Assembly: GCA_032716605.1 (NCBI GenBank)
Contig: CM064501.1
Span: 22,807,008-22,871,007, forward strand
Length of the DNA: 64,000 bases
Origin: Paralithodes platypus
Taxonomy: Eukaryota > Arthropoda > Malacostraca > Decapoda > Lithodidae
Reading direction: 5' to 3'
Part shown: in pieces, positions 53,805 to 62,756 of the stretch
Position numbering within the stretch: the stretch's first letter is position 1
How the letters are laid out: each line of letters begins with the position of its first letter
Program-made: the position numbers and the translations under genes
The notes under the pieces: generated by a model
The model's database searches: none
Told to the model about the DNA's origin: nothing
Seen by the model: only the letters and a program-made list of their open reading frames with translations

Positions 53805-56588
53805 TAATAATAATAATAATAATATTTATTCAGTTAGCAATTTACAGAGTTGGTACCACATAGTATGTTACAAATATGACATGTACCAGCCTTGCATAAT
53901 TCCAACTAAGGATAGCCCAATAAGGCCGTTAGGTGTATTTCCATTGGGGTCCTTGTGGGATTAGGTTAGCTGGGGAAAAAGGGGAGGATAAAGAAATAGA
54001 TACTTTAGAGAAAGTATTTCTAGGGGGTTATTTTAAGATACCTTACATCCTATAGTAAATATCAGTAATCCGTAATCAGTAATCATTTCAGTTTGGTTTG
54101 TCTATCTCTTATGTCGCATTTGGTAGTAGACATAAGCTTGGTGCTCCCTTCTCGCAGCTGTCCGGTTCAGGTGTTCCTTCAGGCTACGTCTGAAGGAATA
54201 CAATGTTCTCTTTTCACGGACTGACTCGGGTAGGTCGTTCCAGTCTTTGATGGCAGTGAAGAAGAATGTTTGCTCACCCTGTCCTTGGATTCTCGGGACA
54301 TTAAAATTAAACATCCTGTTTCTTGTATTATGTCCATTCCTCTCATTTGCTTTAACAAAATCATTCTTTAGATACTCTGGAGCTCTGTCATAGAAAATGT
54401 TGAAGGCATTAGTGAGCCTGATTTGTTTGGCCCTGTCAGAGACATTGAGCATACCTAGTGACTGAAGTTGTTCCTGGCCAATATGTGATCTGGGTCCTAG
54501 GTTCAGCATGAACCTAACCATTTTATTTTGAGTGACCTGAAGTTTGTGCTGTGCTGATTTAGATAATGCAGAGTACCAGGATGACACAGAATAGTCAAAA
54601 TGACATTGAACAAGCGCTTGGCAGAGGGTCTTTTTGGTCGCCGCGGGCAAGCATCCCACCTGTCTATACAGGTATTTTATACGTGCTCTACACTTACTCA
54701 GGATAGATTCCAAAATTGTTTCACCTGACAAACTCGCGTCCAGTTTTAGTCCGAGATATTTAACTTGTGACACTGTTGTTATAGGAATATCATTACAGTT
54801 GACCGAGAAGCCCACAATGTCTTTCAGTTTGCGTTTTGTTCCACATAAGATGGCTTCCGTCTTGCCCAGGTGAAGAGATAGTCTATTGTCCACTAGCCAT
54901 TCACTACATGATTCTAGTTCTTTGGAAAGTGAAGCGGCATTACTTATTGGGTCTTTTCCTGAAACCAGAAGCACGCTGTCGTCTGCATACAGTAATAATT
55001 TACATGAGACGCTCAGTTCCATGTCGTTCAGATAACAGAGAAAGAGTAAGGGACCAAGGATGCTTCCCTGCGGGACCCCACAGTTAATTGGCATAGGATC
55101 AGATATATTATCATCAATTTTGACTCTTTGGGTTCTACCACTAAGATAAGATTTAAACCAGTTCACAGACCCTATGCCCATTGCTTGTAGTTTATTACAT
55201 AGGATATCATGGTCTACTGTGTCAAACGCTTTTTGTAGATCAAGAAGAACCATACCGGTGTAGTTACCTTTAGACATTTCTTTACGAATGTGATCCGTTA
55301 AGTGGATGAGACAGGAGTATGTCGAGTACATGCATCTGAAACCTGATTGAAACTTATAGAATAGATAATTTTGTTTGAGGTAGTGTTCAATTTGGGTGTA
55401 TACTGCTCTTTCAAGGATTTTAGATACAATACATAATATGCTAACTGGTCTGTAGTTGCCAACTTCTAGTTTATTTCCTTTCTTGAATAGAGGGGTTACA
55501 ATAGCTTCCTTCAGTTCAGCAGGTACAGTGTTGGTGTTAATTGACAAGTTGATGATGTGGGTTAGGGGGCCTGCTATACCAATGGCTCCATCTCGTAGAA
55601 ATTTGGTAGGAATTTTGTCTGGTCCTGTGCTTTTATGTACATTTAGGTTAGACAGCTCGTCAAAAGTGTATTTTGGTGTAACATTTTGCAATCCAAATGT
55701 GTTCGGGTGTATGTCTTTATCTCTGTAGAAATTTCGAAAGGTGGCCGTTGTTGTCGTGTATTTATTGAGAGGTTGAGGTAGGTTCTGTGCAAGTGTGTTT
55801 GCTATGGAGGTGAAGAAGGAGTTGAAGTAGGTTGAAACCTGTCGTTTATCGTGGCAAACCTGATCATTAATGGTGAGAGCAATATTAGTGTTAGACAAAT
55901 CCCTTGTCTTGTTGCTGTAGCCTGTTGTTTTTAGGTGCCTCCATAGTTTCTTTGGGTTATTCTGATATTCCTCTGCCTTATTGTGAAAATAATTCGTTTT
56001 CGCTGATTTTGTTTTCCTACTTAGTTTATTCCTGGCCCTGTTGAACTCATGTTTCAGACCTTGATCCTGTCTATGTTTCGCTAGCCTTTTTAACAGCTTG
56101 TCTGTGTGTTCCGGATGGTGTAGTATGTCATTGTTGATCCATGGGTCTGACCTTGCTTTAATTCGTATGTCTTTCAGAGGAGCTATTTCGTCTAGGATGT
56201 TTGTGATGATGGTTCTGAAGCCAACCCATGCGTCATTAACGTTTGTACTTCCAAACACTGGAGACCAGTCTGTATTCCATAAAATGTCCAGAAATGTTTC
56301 TTTATTGTAGTTTCTGAGTGACCTTGTTTTGATAACCTTGTGATTCTCTAGGGTAATTTTTGTGGTTTTTTGTGTGCAATATGTGACGAAGTGATCCCTT
56401 ATCCCAGTCTGTATAACCCCTGATTGGGATATTTTGTCCTCTCTGTTACAGTTTATGTGGTCTAATATTGTGGCAGTGTTCTCAGAGATACGTGTGGGGG
56501 TTGTGATGAGTTGTTTGTGATTGTGCATTGTCAGTATATGCCTATATTCTCGTACAAGCCTATTATTTATTAGTGGCCCCTCCATCAT
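53805..56588 (-). mobile_element. L2/CR1- or Jockey-like LINE, 5'-truncated, with (ATT)n tail
   Basis: The minus-strand LINE ends at its 3' side in a short ATT microsatellite (53805-53823) rather than poly(A), as seen in several L2-, I- and Jockey-related clades. The 5' side abuts the right DIRS arm at 56562. The first half of the endonuclease is missing, so the copy is truncated. A target duplication cannot be identified because the flanks belong to different repeats (repeat R at one side, the DIRS arm at the other). Confidence 0.8.
54102..56588 (-). CDS. LINE Pol: C-terminal endonuclease remnant, RT and tail, uninterrupted
   Basis: This 828-codon frame is the longest intact one in the window. 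After about nine residues that lie in sequence shared with the left DIRS arm it continues with the end of an APE endonuclease (TTPTRISENTATILDHI, RDHFVTYC, about residues 28-75). RT motifs follow: STGPDKIPTKFL, IVTPLFKKGNKLEVGNYRPV, FQSGFRCMYSTYSCLI, LLDLQKAFDTVDHDIL, NCGVPQGSILGPLLFL and LLYADDSVLL (both Asp retained). The thumb and a C-terminal WNDLPESVREKRTLYSFRRS segment complete it. The lack of the N-terminal endonuclease means it cannot be autonomous even though RT looks intact. Confidence 0.85.
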   Translation of the reverse strand: MMEGPLINNRLVREYRHILTMHNHKQLITTPTRISENTATILDHINCNREDKISQSGVIQTGIRDHFVTYCTQKTTKITLENHKVIKTRSLRNYNKETFLDILWNTDWSPVFGSTNVNDAWVGFRTIITNILDEIAPLKDIRIKARSDPWINNDILHHPEHTDKLLKRLAKHRQDQGLKHEFNRARNKLSRKTKSAKTNYFHNKAEEYQNNPKKLWRHLKTTGYSNKTRDLSNTNIALTINDQVCHDKRQVSTYFNSFFTSIANTLAQNLPQPLNKYTTTTATFRNFYRDKDIHPNTFGLQNVTPKYTFDELSNLNVHKSTGPDKIPTKFLRDGAIGIAGPLTHIINLSINTNTVPAELKEAIVTPLFKKGNKLEVGNYRPVSILCIVSKILERAVYTQIEHYLKQNYLFYKFQSGFRCMYSTYSCLIHLTDHIRKEMSKGNYTGMVLLDLQKAFDTVDHDILCNKLQAMGIGSVNWFKSYLSGRTQRVKIDDNISDPMPINCGVPQGSILGPLLFLCYLNDMELSVSCKLLLYADDSVLLVSGKDPISNAASLSKELESCSEWLVDNRLSLHLGKTEAILCGTKRKLKDIVGFSVNCNDIPITTVSQVKYLGLKLDASLSGETILESILSKCRARIKYLYRQVGCLPAATKKTLCQALVQCHFDYSVSSWYSALSKSAQHKLQVTQNKMVRFMLNLGPRSHIGQEQLQSLGMLNVSDRAKQIRLTNAFNIFYDRAPEYLKNDFVKANERNGHNTRNRMFNFNVPRIQGQGEQTFFFTAIKDWNDLPESVREKRTLYSFRRSLKEHLNRTAARREHQAYVYYQMRHKR

Positions 56589-57451
56589 TGACGAACATGC
56601 CTATTACATAAGGCATCCTCTTCAAACACTAATCCGCCGTAGTTTGAATCTACCGCGCAGAGCATTTAAAATCTGAGGAGCCTTCATCATGAGTGCACGC
56701 GACCTCACTCATGGCTTCAGTCATTATGAATTGGGTTCTCACTACGAAAAAACTTCGTAAAAAATAAAAAAGAAAAAGAAAATAAGAATAACTATCCAAT
56801 AAGCTTTCCATCATATCGTGGATGTACTTGTGTGGATCTTTGACCAGACGCTGATTCAGGCGTCATTCTTCCTTCTCTGCTCTGCGATCAGCCGGCCCGG
56901 ACGTGTCTCTCCACGCTCCGCTGGTTCCGCATTTGCTGCGTCCCTAGTGAGTTTTTTCTCATTTGTTTACTCCGGGATGTATAGAGTAAGGTTAGGATAG
57001 GCGTAGCAGGAGTGTCCTGGGCTGGTTGCCCGCAGTGCAGTGTATTTTGGGTCGTGTGTTTGGGGCATCTATTTCGGATGTACCATCGTGGTCCTGTTGT
57101 GGACAGGTGAACTTTTTCACAGTTAGCTAGCTTTGTGATGCAGGCGGCTTTCATTACGCGTTATTGCTTCCTTTTATCTTTCTGATGAGGTAGCGTATTT
57201 TTGCTGACGTTCCCAGCGTATTTTTCTTCACTTAGTGAAGTTTTTTCTGGGTCCCGAGTCAGTTCTTCCCTTTGCCGGAAGTATTTGCTACAGTGGTGTG
57301 TTGGCGGTGGTTCCTGTTGTGATATAATTCAGTGCTTTTTGTTTATATTCCGACATGTTAATGTTATCCGTCTGCCTAGGCCTAGCCAGCCTCTCGTAGC
57401 TTTACCACATATACAAGTGTTATTGATTTATTTTCTAAATATGTACTACTG

Positions 57452-59637
57452 TGTTACGATCCAGGTTCTCAAAGACACAGGGCTCTTCAACATTGGACTA
57501 GATAATGGCAAAAAGCAACAACGGTAACACTAGATCCAACCCCTGCCTTAAACACTGGAAAACAAAACACCATTACCGCCCTGAGTCGTGCCTGGACAAC
57601 GAGGTATCCTATGACTCGGTAACTGGTGCACACACACTAGGCTGACGCTCAATGAAACAGCCTATTCTCAAACAGTAAAAGATTACTCTATTATGTTACA
57701 CAAAGAAAAGATAGTTAACGTGATTAATTAACGTTACGGTAGATACTCAAATAACTGGCACTCCTGTATTAACCCATAACTAGCGGCGCGCAACATAAGT
57801 CGAGTATAATAAATCTGGACTATCTGGCGGCGCTCGACATAGGTCGTGTGGCAATTTCAGCACGTAATGTTGCTGAGAGAGAGAGACAAGTGGTGGCAGG
57901 AGAGTAGCGAGCGTATGACTGCTCCAGACCACCGCGGCGAACCTACTGACACGAATCCCACCTCCTCCCTCCCTCTCTCACTCGCTACATACGGAATTGT
58001 ATGGGGAAAGTGCCGAATTACATGCTTTTTGCACTCGCGTTGCGCGGTTGTTGCAAGAAAACTAGCCATCATAAAAGGATCGTTATGGTGTCATTGGAAA
58101 GCTCTGTTTATGCCCTTTCAGGGATAGATACTTGTTTTACGCTCTGGGTCTTATTTAGGCATGAAAATGATCACGTAAACAGCCCTATTTTGGGTAAAAA
58201 CACCCCGCTGGTGGCTACATATTATATACCGCCTAGGCCGCTCGTAAGGTGTTAAAGAAAGTGCAATGCTAGTCCTGCAACATCAACTGGAAACTTCTGA
58301 AATAAGTCTGATGCTGGGAAGATGTTCGTAAAGAATCTTGAACAATTATAATGCAGAATATGGGTCACAATAAATGCTAGAACATATAGTAATAATAGGC
58401 AGGCGAATAATAAAGACTGCGCAAAGGTAGTAATGCTCGACAACTAAAGAAATGCTTTGTGACACAACGCAACAGCCTACTCGGGTTGTGCAACTCAACA
58501 ACAACCTCGGCTCAAAAGTGCAGTGAATAATAATGTTGCATACATATAATGGGGCTTATCTCTAACCAGTGTCTGCTCAGTTAATAAAGTCTAGCTGGGG
58601 TATCAAGGCAGGGCAACAATGGGCGAGCATGCGGCTCGTAGCCTAACGTTGTCCGAGGGTGGTATAATGAAGATTACGTTATATGACGGGGATGCTCTCT
58701 TGATAAATCTAGGTCTCTAGTACCTAGCTCTATCCTGGCGATCCCTCAGAAGTCAACACAAAGAGGCAGCACTATGTTGTGAGGGATAGGCTATGGCCCT
58801 CTCACACCACAGCGCTGTGCTCGCAAAGTAAACCAACCCGAAGACAACTTAGGCTCCCACAGTACCTGTCGATGTCGTGCAGAGCTTAGCTAACACTGCA
58901 CACATCGGAGACAATGACACAGTAACCTTACCCCTAGTCTAGCTTTAGATAACCAAGAAGAATCACTCAACACCCTGCAAGGGAGACATATACCGGTCTA
59001 CAACCTTCCCGAGAGAGGACACATACGGAAAAGTCCGTCTCTCTAACCCTCAATAAAGCATAATACCTCCTTAACCTAATACATGGAAATATCTGAGAGC
59101 TTCGCGTACAATACGACTGGTCGACGGTGAACGTCTATGCTGAAACCAGAAGGGATGTTGAGTTTAATAAAGATTAGAGAATGAGAAAGGAGAAGTCGAG
59201 AGAGAGAAATAGTATGCAAAGTAGCGAGTCTGGGGGACAGAATTGCAATGGATGTAGGCGATACGCGTGTCAGGCAAGCTCTGAGCTGGTAAAGAACACG
59301 AGGCAGCGACGGGAAGGGACTAGTTGACCACCCGGCCGCCAACGCCGTCAGCGCCCAAGCGAGCCGCGTCACAGCTCACCTCGCTGCCGGGTGTACCCCC
59401 TCACCCTCTCTCGCTCGCCTCCCACACAAGCAACATTTATATTATAGCGAATATAAAATATAAGGCGCGGTCAGAGACCAAAACAAAGACCATTTCTAGA
59501 CTGTCTGTGGCAACACGACACTAATGAAATAAAGCAGATCATTCTAGGACAACTGTAGCCTATCCCCCCATCCTGGCGAGCGCTAGCGAGCTGCAATACC
59601 CCACGCAACCATTCTGCAAACGCCGGGAGGCGTCACA
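57452..59637 (+). mobile_element. Solo LTR G inside the DIRS arm, 4-bp duplication ACTG, containing MITE-1c
   Basis: The left DIRS arm reads continuously through TACTACTGTGTCATG (minus strand, about 6325-6340), while here the sequence is split. The insert starts TGTTACGATCC and ends GGAGGCGTCACA, flanked by ACTG (57448-57451 and 59638-59641). AATAAA at 59528-59533 lies about 105 bp from the end. Without the nested MITE-1c it is about 1.7 kb. TG...CA ends and a 4-bp duplication fit a Gypsy-type LTR. No coding region. Confidence 0.7.
57773..58251 (+). mobile_element. MITE-1 copy c (479 bp)
   Basis: TTAA flanks at 57769-57772 and 58252-58255. Length and sequence match copies a and b closely. 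It lies inside solo LTR G, which itself lies inside the DIRS arm, so it is the youngest of three nested layers. No transposase frame. Confidence 0.88.
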
Positions 59638-60857
59638 ACTGTGTCATGTGTGTCCTGGTTTAGTTGTGTATTGGCTAATTCCACAGACTATTTATGTGTC
59701 CTGGGTTAGTTGTGTATTGGCTAATTCCACGGACTATGTTGGGCCCGGCGTTAGTTGTGTTTTGGCTACGCCTCGGTCCGGTGGTGCATTCAGATGGTAT
59801 CTGGACGGGGTGGGTTTTTTCCGGCGGGTTTTTCTCGGTTTCACTTTGATAACCCCGGATCGTTGCCGAGTTTTGGCCACGCGTGGTTTAAAAACAGGCT
59901 TGTTGCCCCGGCGAGTGGGTGTCTGTGGCTCCCCAGGACTGCGTGTCTGGGGTGCCTGTTTCAGGCTCCTTATGATTCCCGGCGGGTTGGCTGTACCCAT
60001 CTAACAGTGTTCATACGGACACGTGTTGTTTGTAGTTTTTTCGGTTTTGCAAAGCCAATATAAAACTATGCTGTTGTTGTATTTCCTCCCCGGCGATCTT
60101 TTACAAAGAAGTGGGGTTAGGAACAATTGGGGTTAACTTTTAAACTTTAAATCACCCGGCGGGTGCAACCTGGAAGGGTGGGATGCCCGAATTTGCAAAA
60201 TTCAGTTTAGTTGACCAAACAATTGAGGGATGCATTGTGTATCGCCTCCTTCAACATACGGCGCTTTAGGGCACAATTGGAGTTAACGTTTTTTAAACTA
60301 ATATTCACACCCGGCGGGTGATCCTTGGAGGGATGGGAATAACGAATTTACAATTCAGTTAGTTAACCAGACAATTGAGGGATACGTTTTGTATCGCCGC
60401 CTTCAACATACGGCGATCTAAAAAGATACTTCGGGAGAAGTTAGATCTCGTATATTTGTCAGGCTTCCAAGTTTTTGATCTACGAGATAATTCGGGGGCC
60501 GGCGTCTTTTTTATTTTTTTGTTTTCCAAAATTGAATCTTGAAACAATCACCACCGGAAAGACTTAATCAGTTATAAACGCCATGTTGGTCTTTATATAT
60601 TATGTCAGAGGGTATTCATAAATCTTTTGAACAAATTAAGATATTCTGAAATCTTTTACTTAGGAAACCCCACCGCGTAGCGAGCTGTAGTCGTTGAGTA
60701 TTACGTCTCGTTACCCGGCGGGTTATTTAACACTTGTGTGCGAACATGTTTGGGTTAACCTTATGAGCATTAATTCCTGGAAATTTTCTTTTTTTCCAGA
60801 GCTGGGTCCCGGCGGGTCTATGCAGAACCTGGAGTAAGTATCCCACCAGTCTCTGTC
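59638..60857 (+). repeat. DIRS leader, right copy
   Basis: It corresponds to 6335-5110 in reverse. CCCGGCGGGT-type palindromes recur (about 59981, 60155, 60311, 60715 and 60810), as do two 152-bp modules (GGCG hairpins at about 60261 and 60413). Another hairpin pairs ATCTCGTA with TACGAGAT (60446-60493). A pyrimidine tract with CAG (TTTCTTTTTTTCCAG, about 60786-60800) resembles a splice acceptor. Confidence 0.65.
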
Positions 60858-61034
60858 ATGGCTACCTTTGCCCCGGTTTTTGCTTTATGCATTACGCCCT
60901 CCTGTTCAGGTATCCCTATTTTTGCGCACACCGTTTGTATAAAATGTGTTAAAATGTCTCGTTTGGTGTGGGTTACCTTTCTGGCGTTTTTTCTCGTTGC
61001 TCCGAGAACACCGTTTTTGTTTACCGAGTTTTAG
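60858..61034 (+). pseudogene. Truncated zinc-ribbon start of the DIRS gag-like protein
   Basis: ATG 60858 opens a frame (MATFAPVFALCITPSCSGIP) matching the left copy at 5106, and the start and Cys-rich segment are in phase here. Similarity ends after about CIKCVK (60957). The rest of the frame is unrelated leader sequence ending in a stop, so the second Cys pair and the gag body are missing. Confidence 0.55.
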
Positions 61035-61380
61035 TCAGGATGGCTCAAAAAAGGTAAGTTACCCCGACGAGTTTGGTCGCTTGAGGGCTCATAAGAAACT
61101 GCGTTTTCTGTGGTCGAGCCTGGGATCAGGCTTCCTGTGTTATTCATTGCTTTATGCATTACGCCCTCCTGTAATGTATCGTTTAGTGTGGGTTACCTTT
61201 CCGGCGTTTTTCTCGTTGCTCCGAGAACACCGTTTTTGTTTACCGAGTTTTAGTCAGGATGGCTAAAATAGGTAAGTTATCCCGACGAATTTGGTCGCTT
61301 GAGGGCTCATCAGAAACTGCGTTTTCTATGGTCGAGCCTGGGATCAGGCTTCCTGGGTTATTCCCGTCGAGGGGGCTCCA
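60959..61380 (+). repeat. Tandem duplication of a leader segment, period 220 bp
   Basis: TCGTTTGGTGTGGGTTACC at 60959 and TCGTTTAGTGTGGGTTACC at 61179 start two near-identical units. Each contains TTTTAGTCAGGATGGCT and, shortly after, GGTAAGTTA. An acceptor-like TAGTCAG and a donor-like GGTAAGTT therefore bracket about 16 bases. Confidence 0.75.
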
Positions 61381-61438
61381 CACAGTTTTCTAGGTGATCA
61401 GGCTGACACCTGTTGGACTTGGTTTTCTCTGCTTTTCA

Positions 61439-62290
61439 AAGCCATTGAAACAATGCGGTCCGTTTGTTTGGTCTTTACCTCCCGGCGACCTTTTTACAAA
61501 GAGGTCTGGGGCAGGTATGATTGGTTTGACATTGCATATAAAACCCGGCGGTTGTACCTTCGGGTGGTTATATTAACGGATTTGCGATTCGAGATAATTT
61601 GCCAAACAATTGATTGATACAATAGGGTATCACGGCCTTCAAGACGGTGATCTATGAGGGCTTCTGGGAGAAGCCGGATTAGAGATTAAGATAGGCTTAG
61701 ACTTTTTATGGGATAAAAAGATGCCTGAATCCTACTAGTGTTTCAAGTGTAAAGGGATACTTGAAAGACTTCATCTTTAATAAAGATATGCTTCATCTTT
61801 ATGAGGATTAAGAAGTTATGCTTAATTCTTTTGGACAGGTAAAAGATATGATGAAATCTTTAATAAGCCATTGAAACAATGCCGTTTGTTTGTTTAGTCT
61901 TTCCCTCCCGGCGACCTTATTACAAAGAGGTCTGGGGCAGGTACAATTGGTTTGACATTGCATATAAAACCCGGCGGTTGTACCTTTGGGTGGTTATATT
62001 AACTGATTTGCAATTCGCGATAATTTGCCAAACAATTGATTGATACAATAGGGTATCATGGCCTTCAAGACGGCGATCTATGAGGGCTTCTGGGAGAAGC
62101 CAGATTAGAGATTAAGATAGGCTTAGACTTTTTATGGGATAAAAAGATGCCGGAATCTTACTAGTTTTTCAAGTGTAAAGGGATACTTGAAAGACTTCAT
62201 CTTTAATAAAGATATGCTTCATCTTTATGAGGATTCAGAAGATATGCTTAAATCTTCTGGACAGGTAAAGATAATATTATGATGAAATCT
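61439..62290 (+). repeat. Tandem duplication, period 426 bp, made of short hairpins
   Basis: Units start AAGCCATTGAAACAATG at 61439 and 61865. The first part is a diverged version of the leader module (CCCGGCGACC, AAACCCGGCGGTTGTACC, GATACAATAGGGTATC). The second part is a chain of perfect short hairpins, such as GGCTTCT-GGG-AGAAGCC, CTTTTTAT-GGG-ATAAAAAG and ATCTTT-AAT-AAAGAT. No coding frame. Confidence 0.75.
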
Positions 62291-62399
62291 TTAATATGAA
62301 ACTAAAGGACAACGAAAAGTAGTGGTGGAGTGCTACGGTTCGTTGACCGGCGGTTTTGAGGCACATAGTTTGTACCATTTTTTGGGTGTAACCCTATGA

Positions 62400-62756
62400 G
62401 CATTAATCCCCGGAAATTTCTCTTTCCAGGGCGGAGTACCGGTGTTGCACCAGGTGACCAGGTAGTTCCCGGGGGCGGGGTAGTTTTCCCCCAGTCTCTG
62501 TCGTGTCGGCACTTGAACCTCTCATTGCTGTATGTTCAACGCCGTTAAGCTCAGGTAGCCCTATCTTATTTTTATTTGTTAATGAAATAATTTAATAGCT
62601 GAATCATAATAAACATATATATTTTCTATGATTATATTATGATAATATTGTGTTTATTTATAGTAATTTATTTTAATACAATTAAATATAAATTAAATTA
62701 ATTAGTATACTTTATGATTTTGCTCACCAGCTCTGCTTTCAATGTGTTAATGAGCT
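62400..62756. other. Diverged leader end and AT-rich spacer
   Basis: Bases 62400-62540 resemble the 3' end of the leader (GAGCATTAATCCCCGGAAAT then a pyrimidine tract and CAG, as at 60765-60800). Bases 62560-62760 are very AT-rich with no feature. The deletion that removed RT lies around here. Confidence 0.5.

Noticed and set aside
59648..60063. Overlapping frames of 88-118 codons in the DIRS leader
   Set aside because: They have no start or codon pattern shared with the left copy and lie in a palindrome-rich leader, so they are treated as non-coding.
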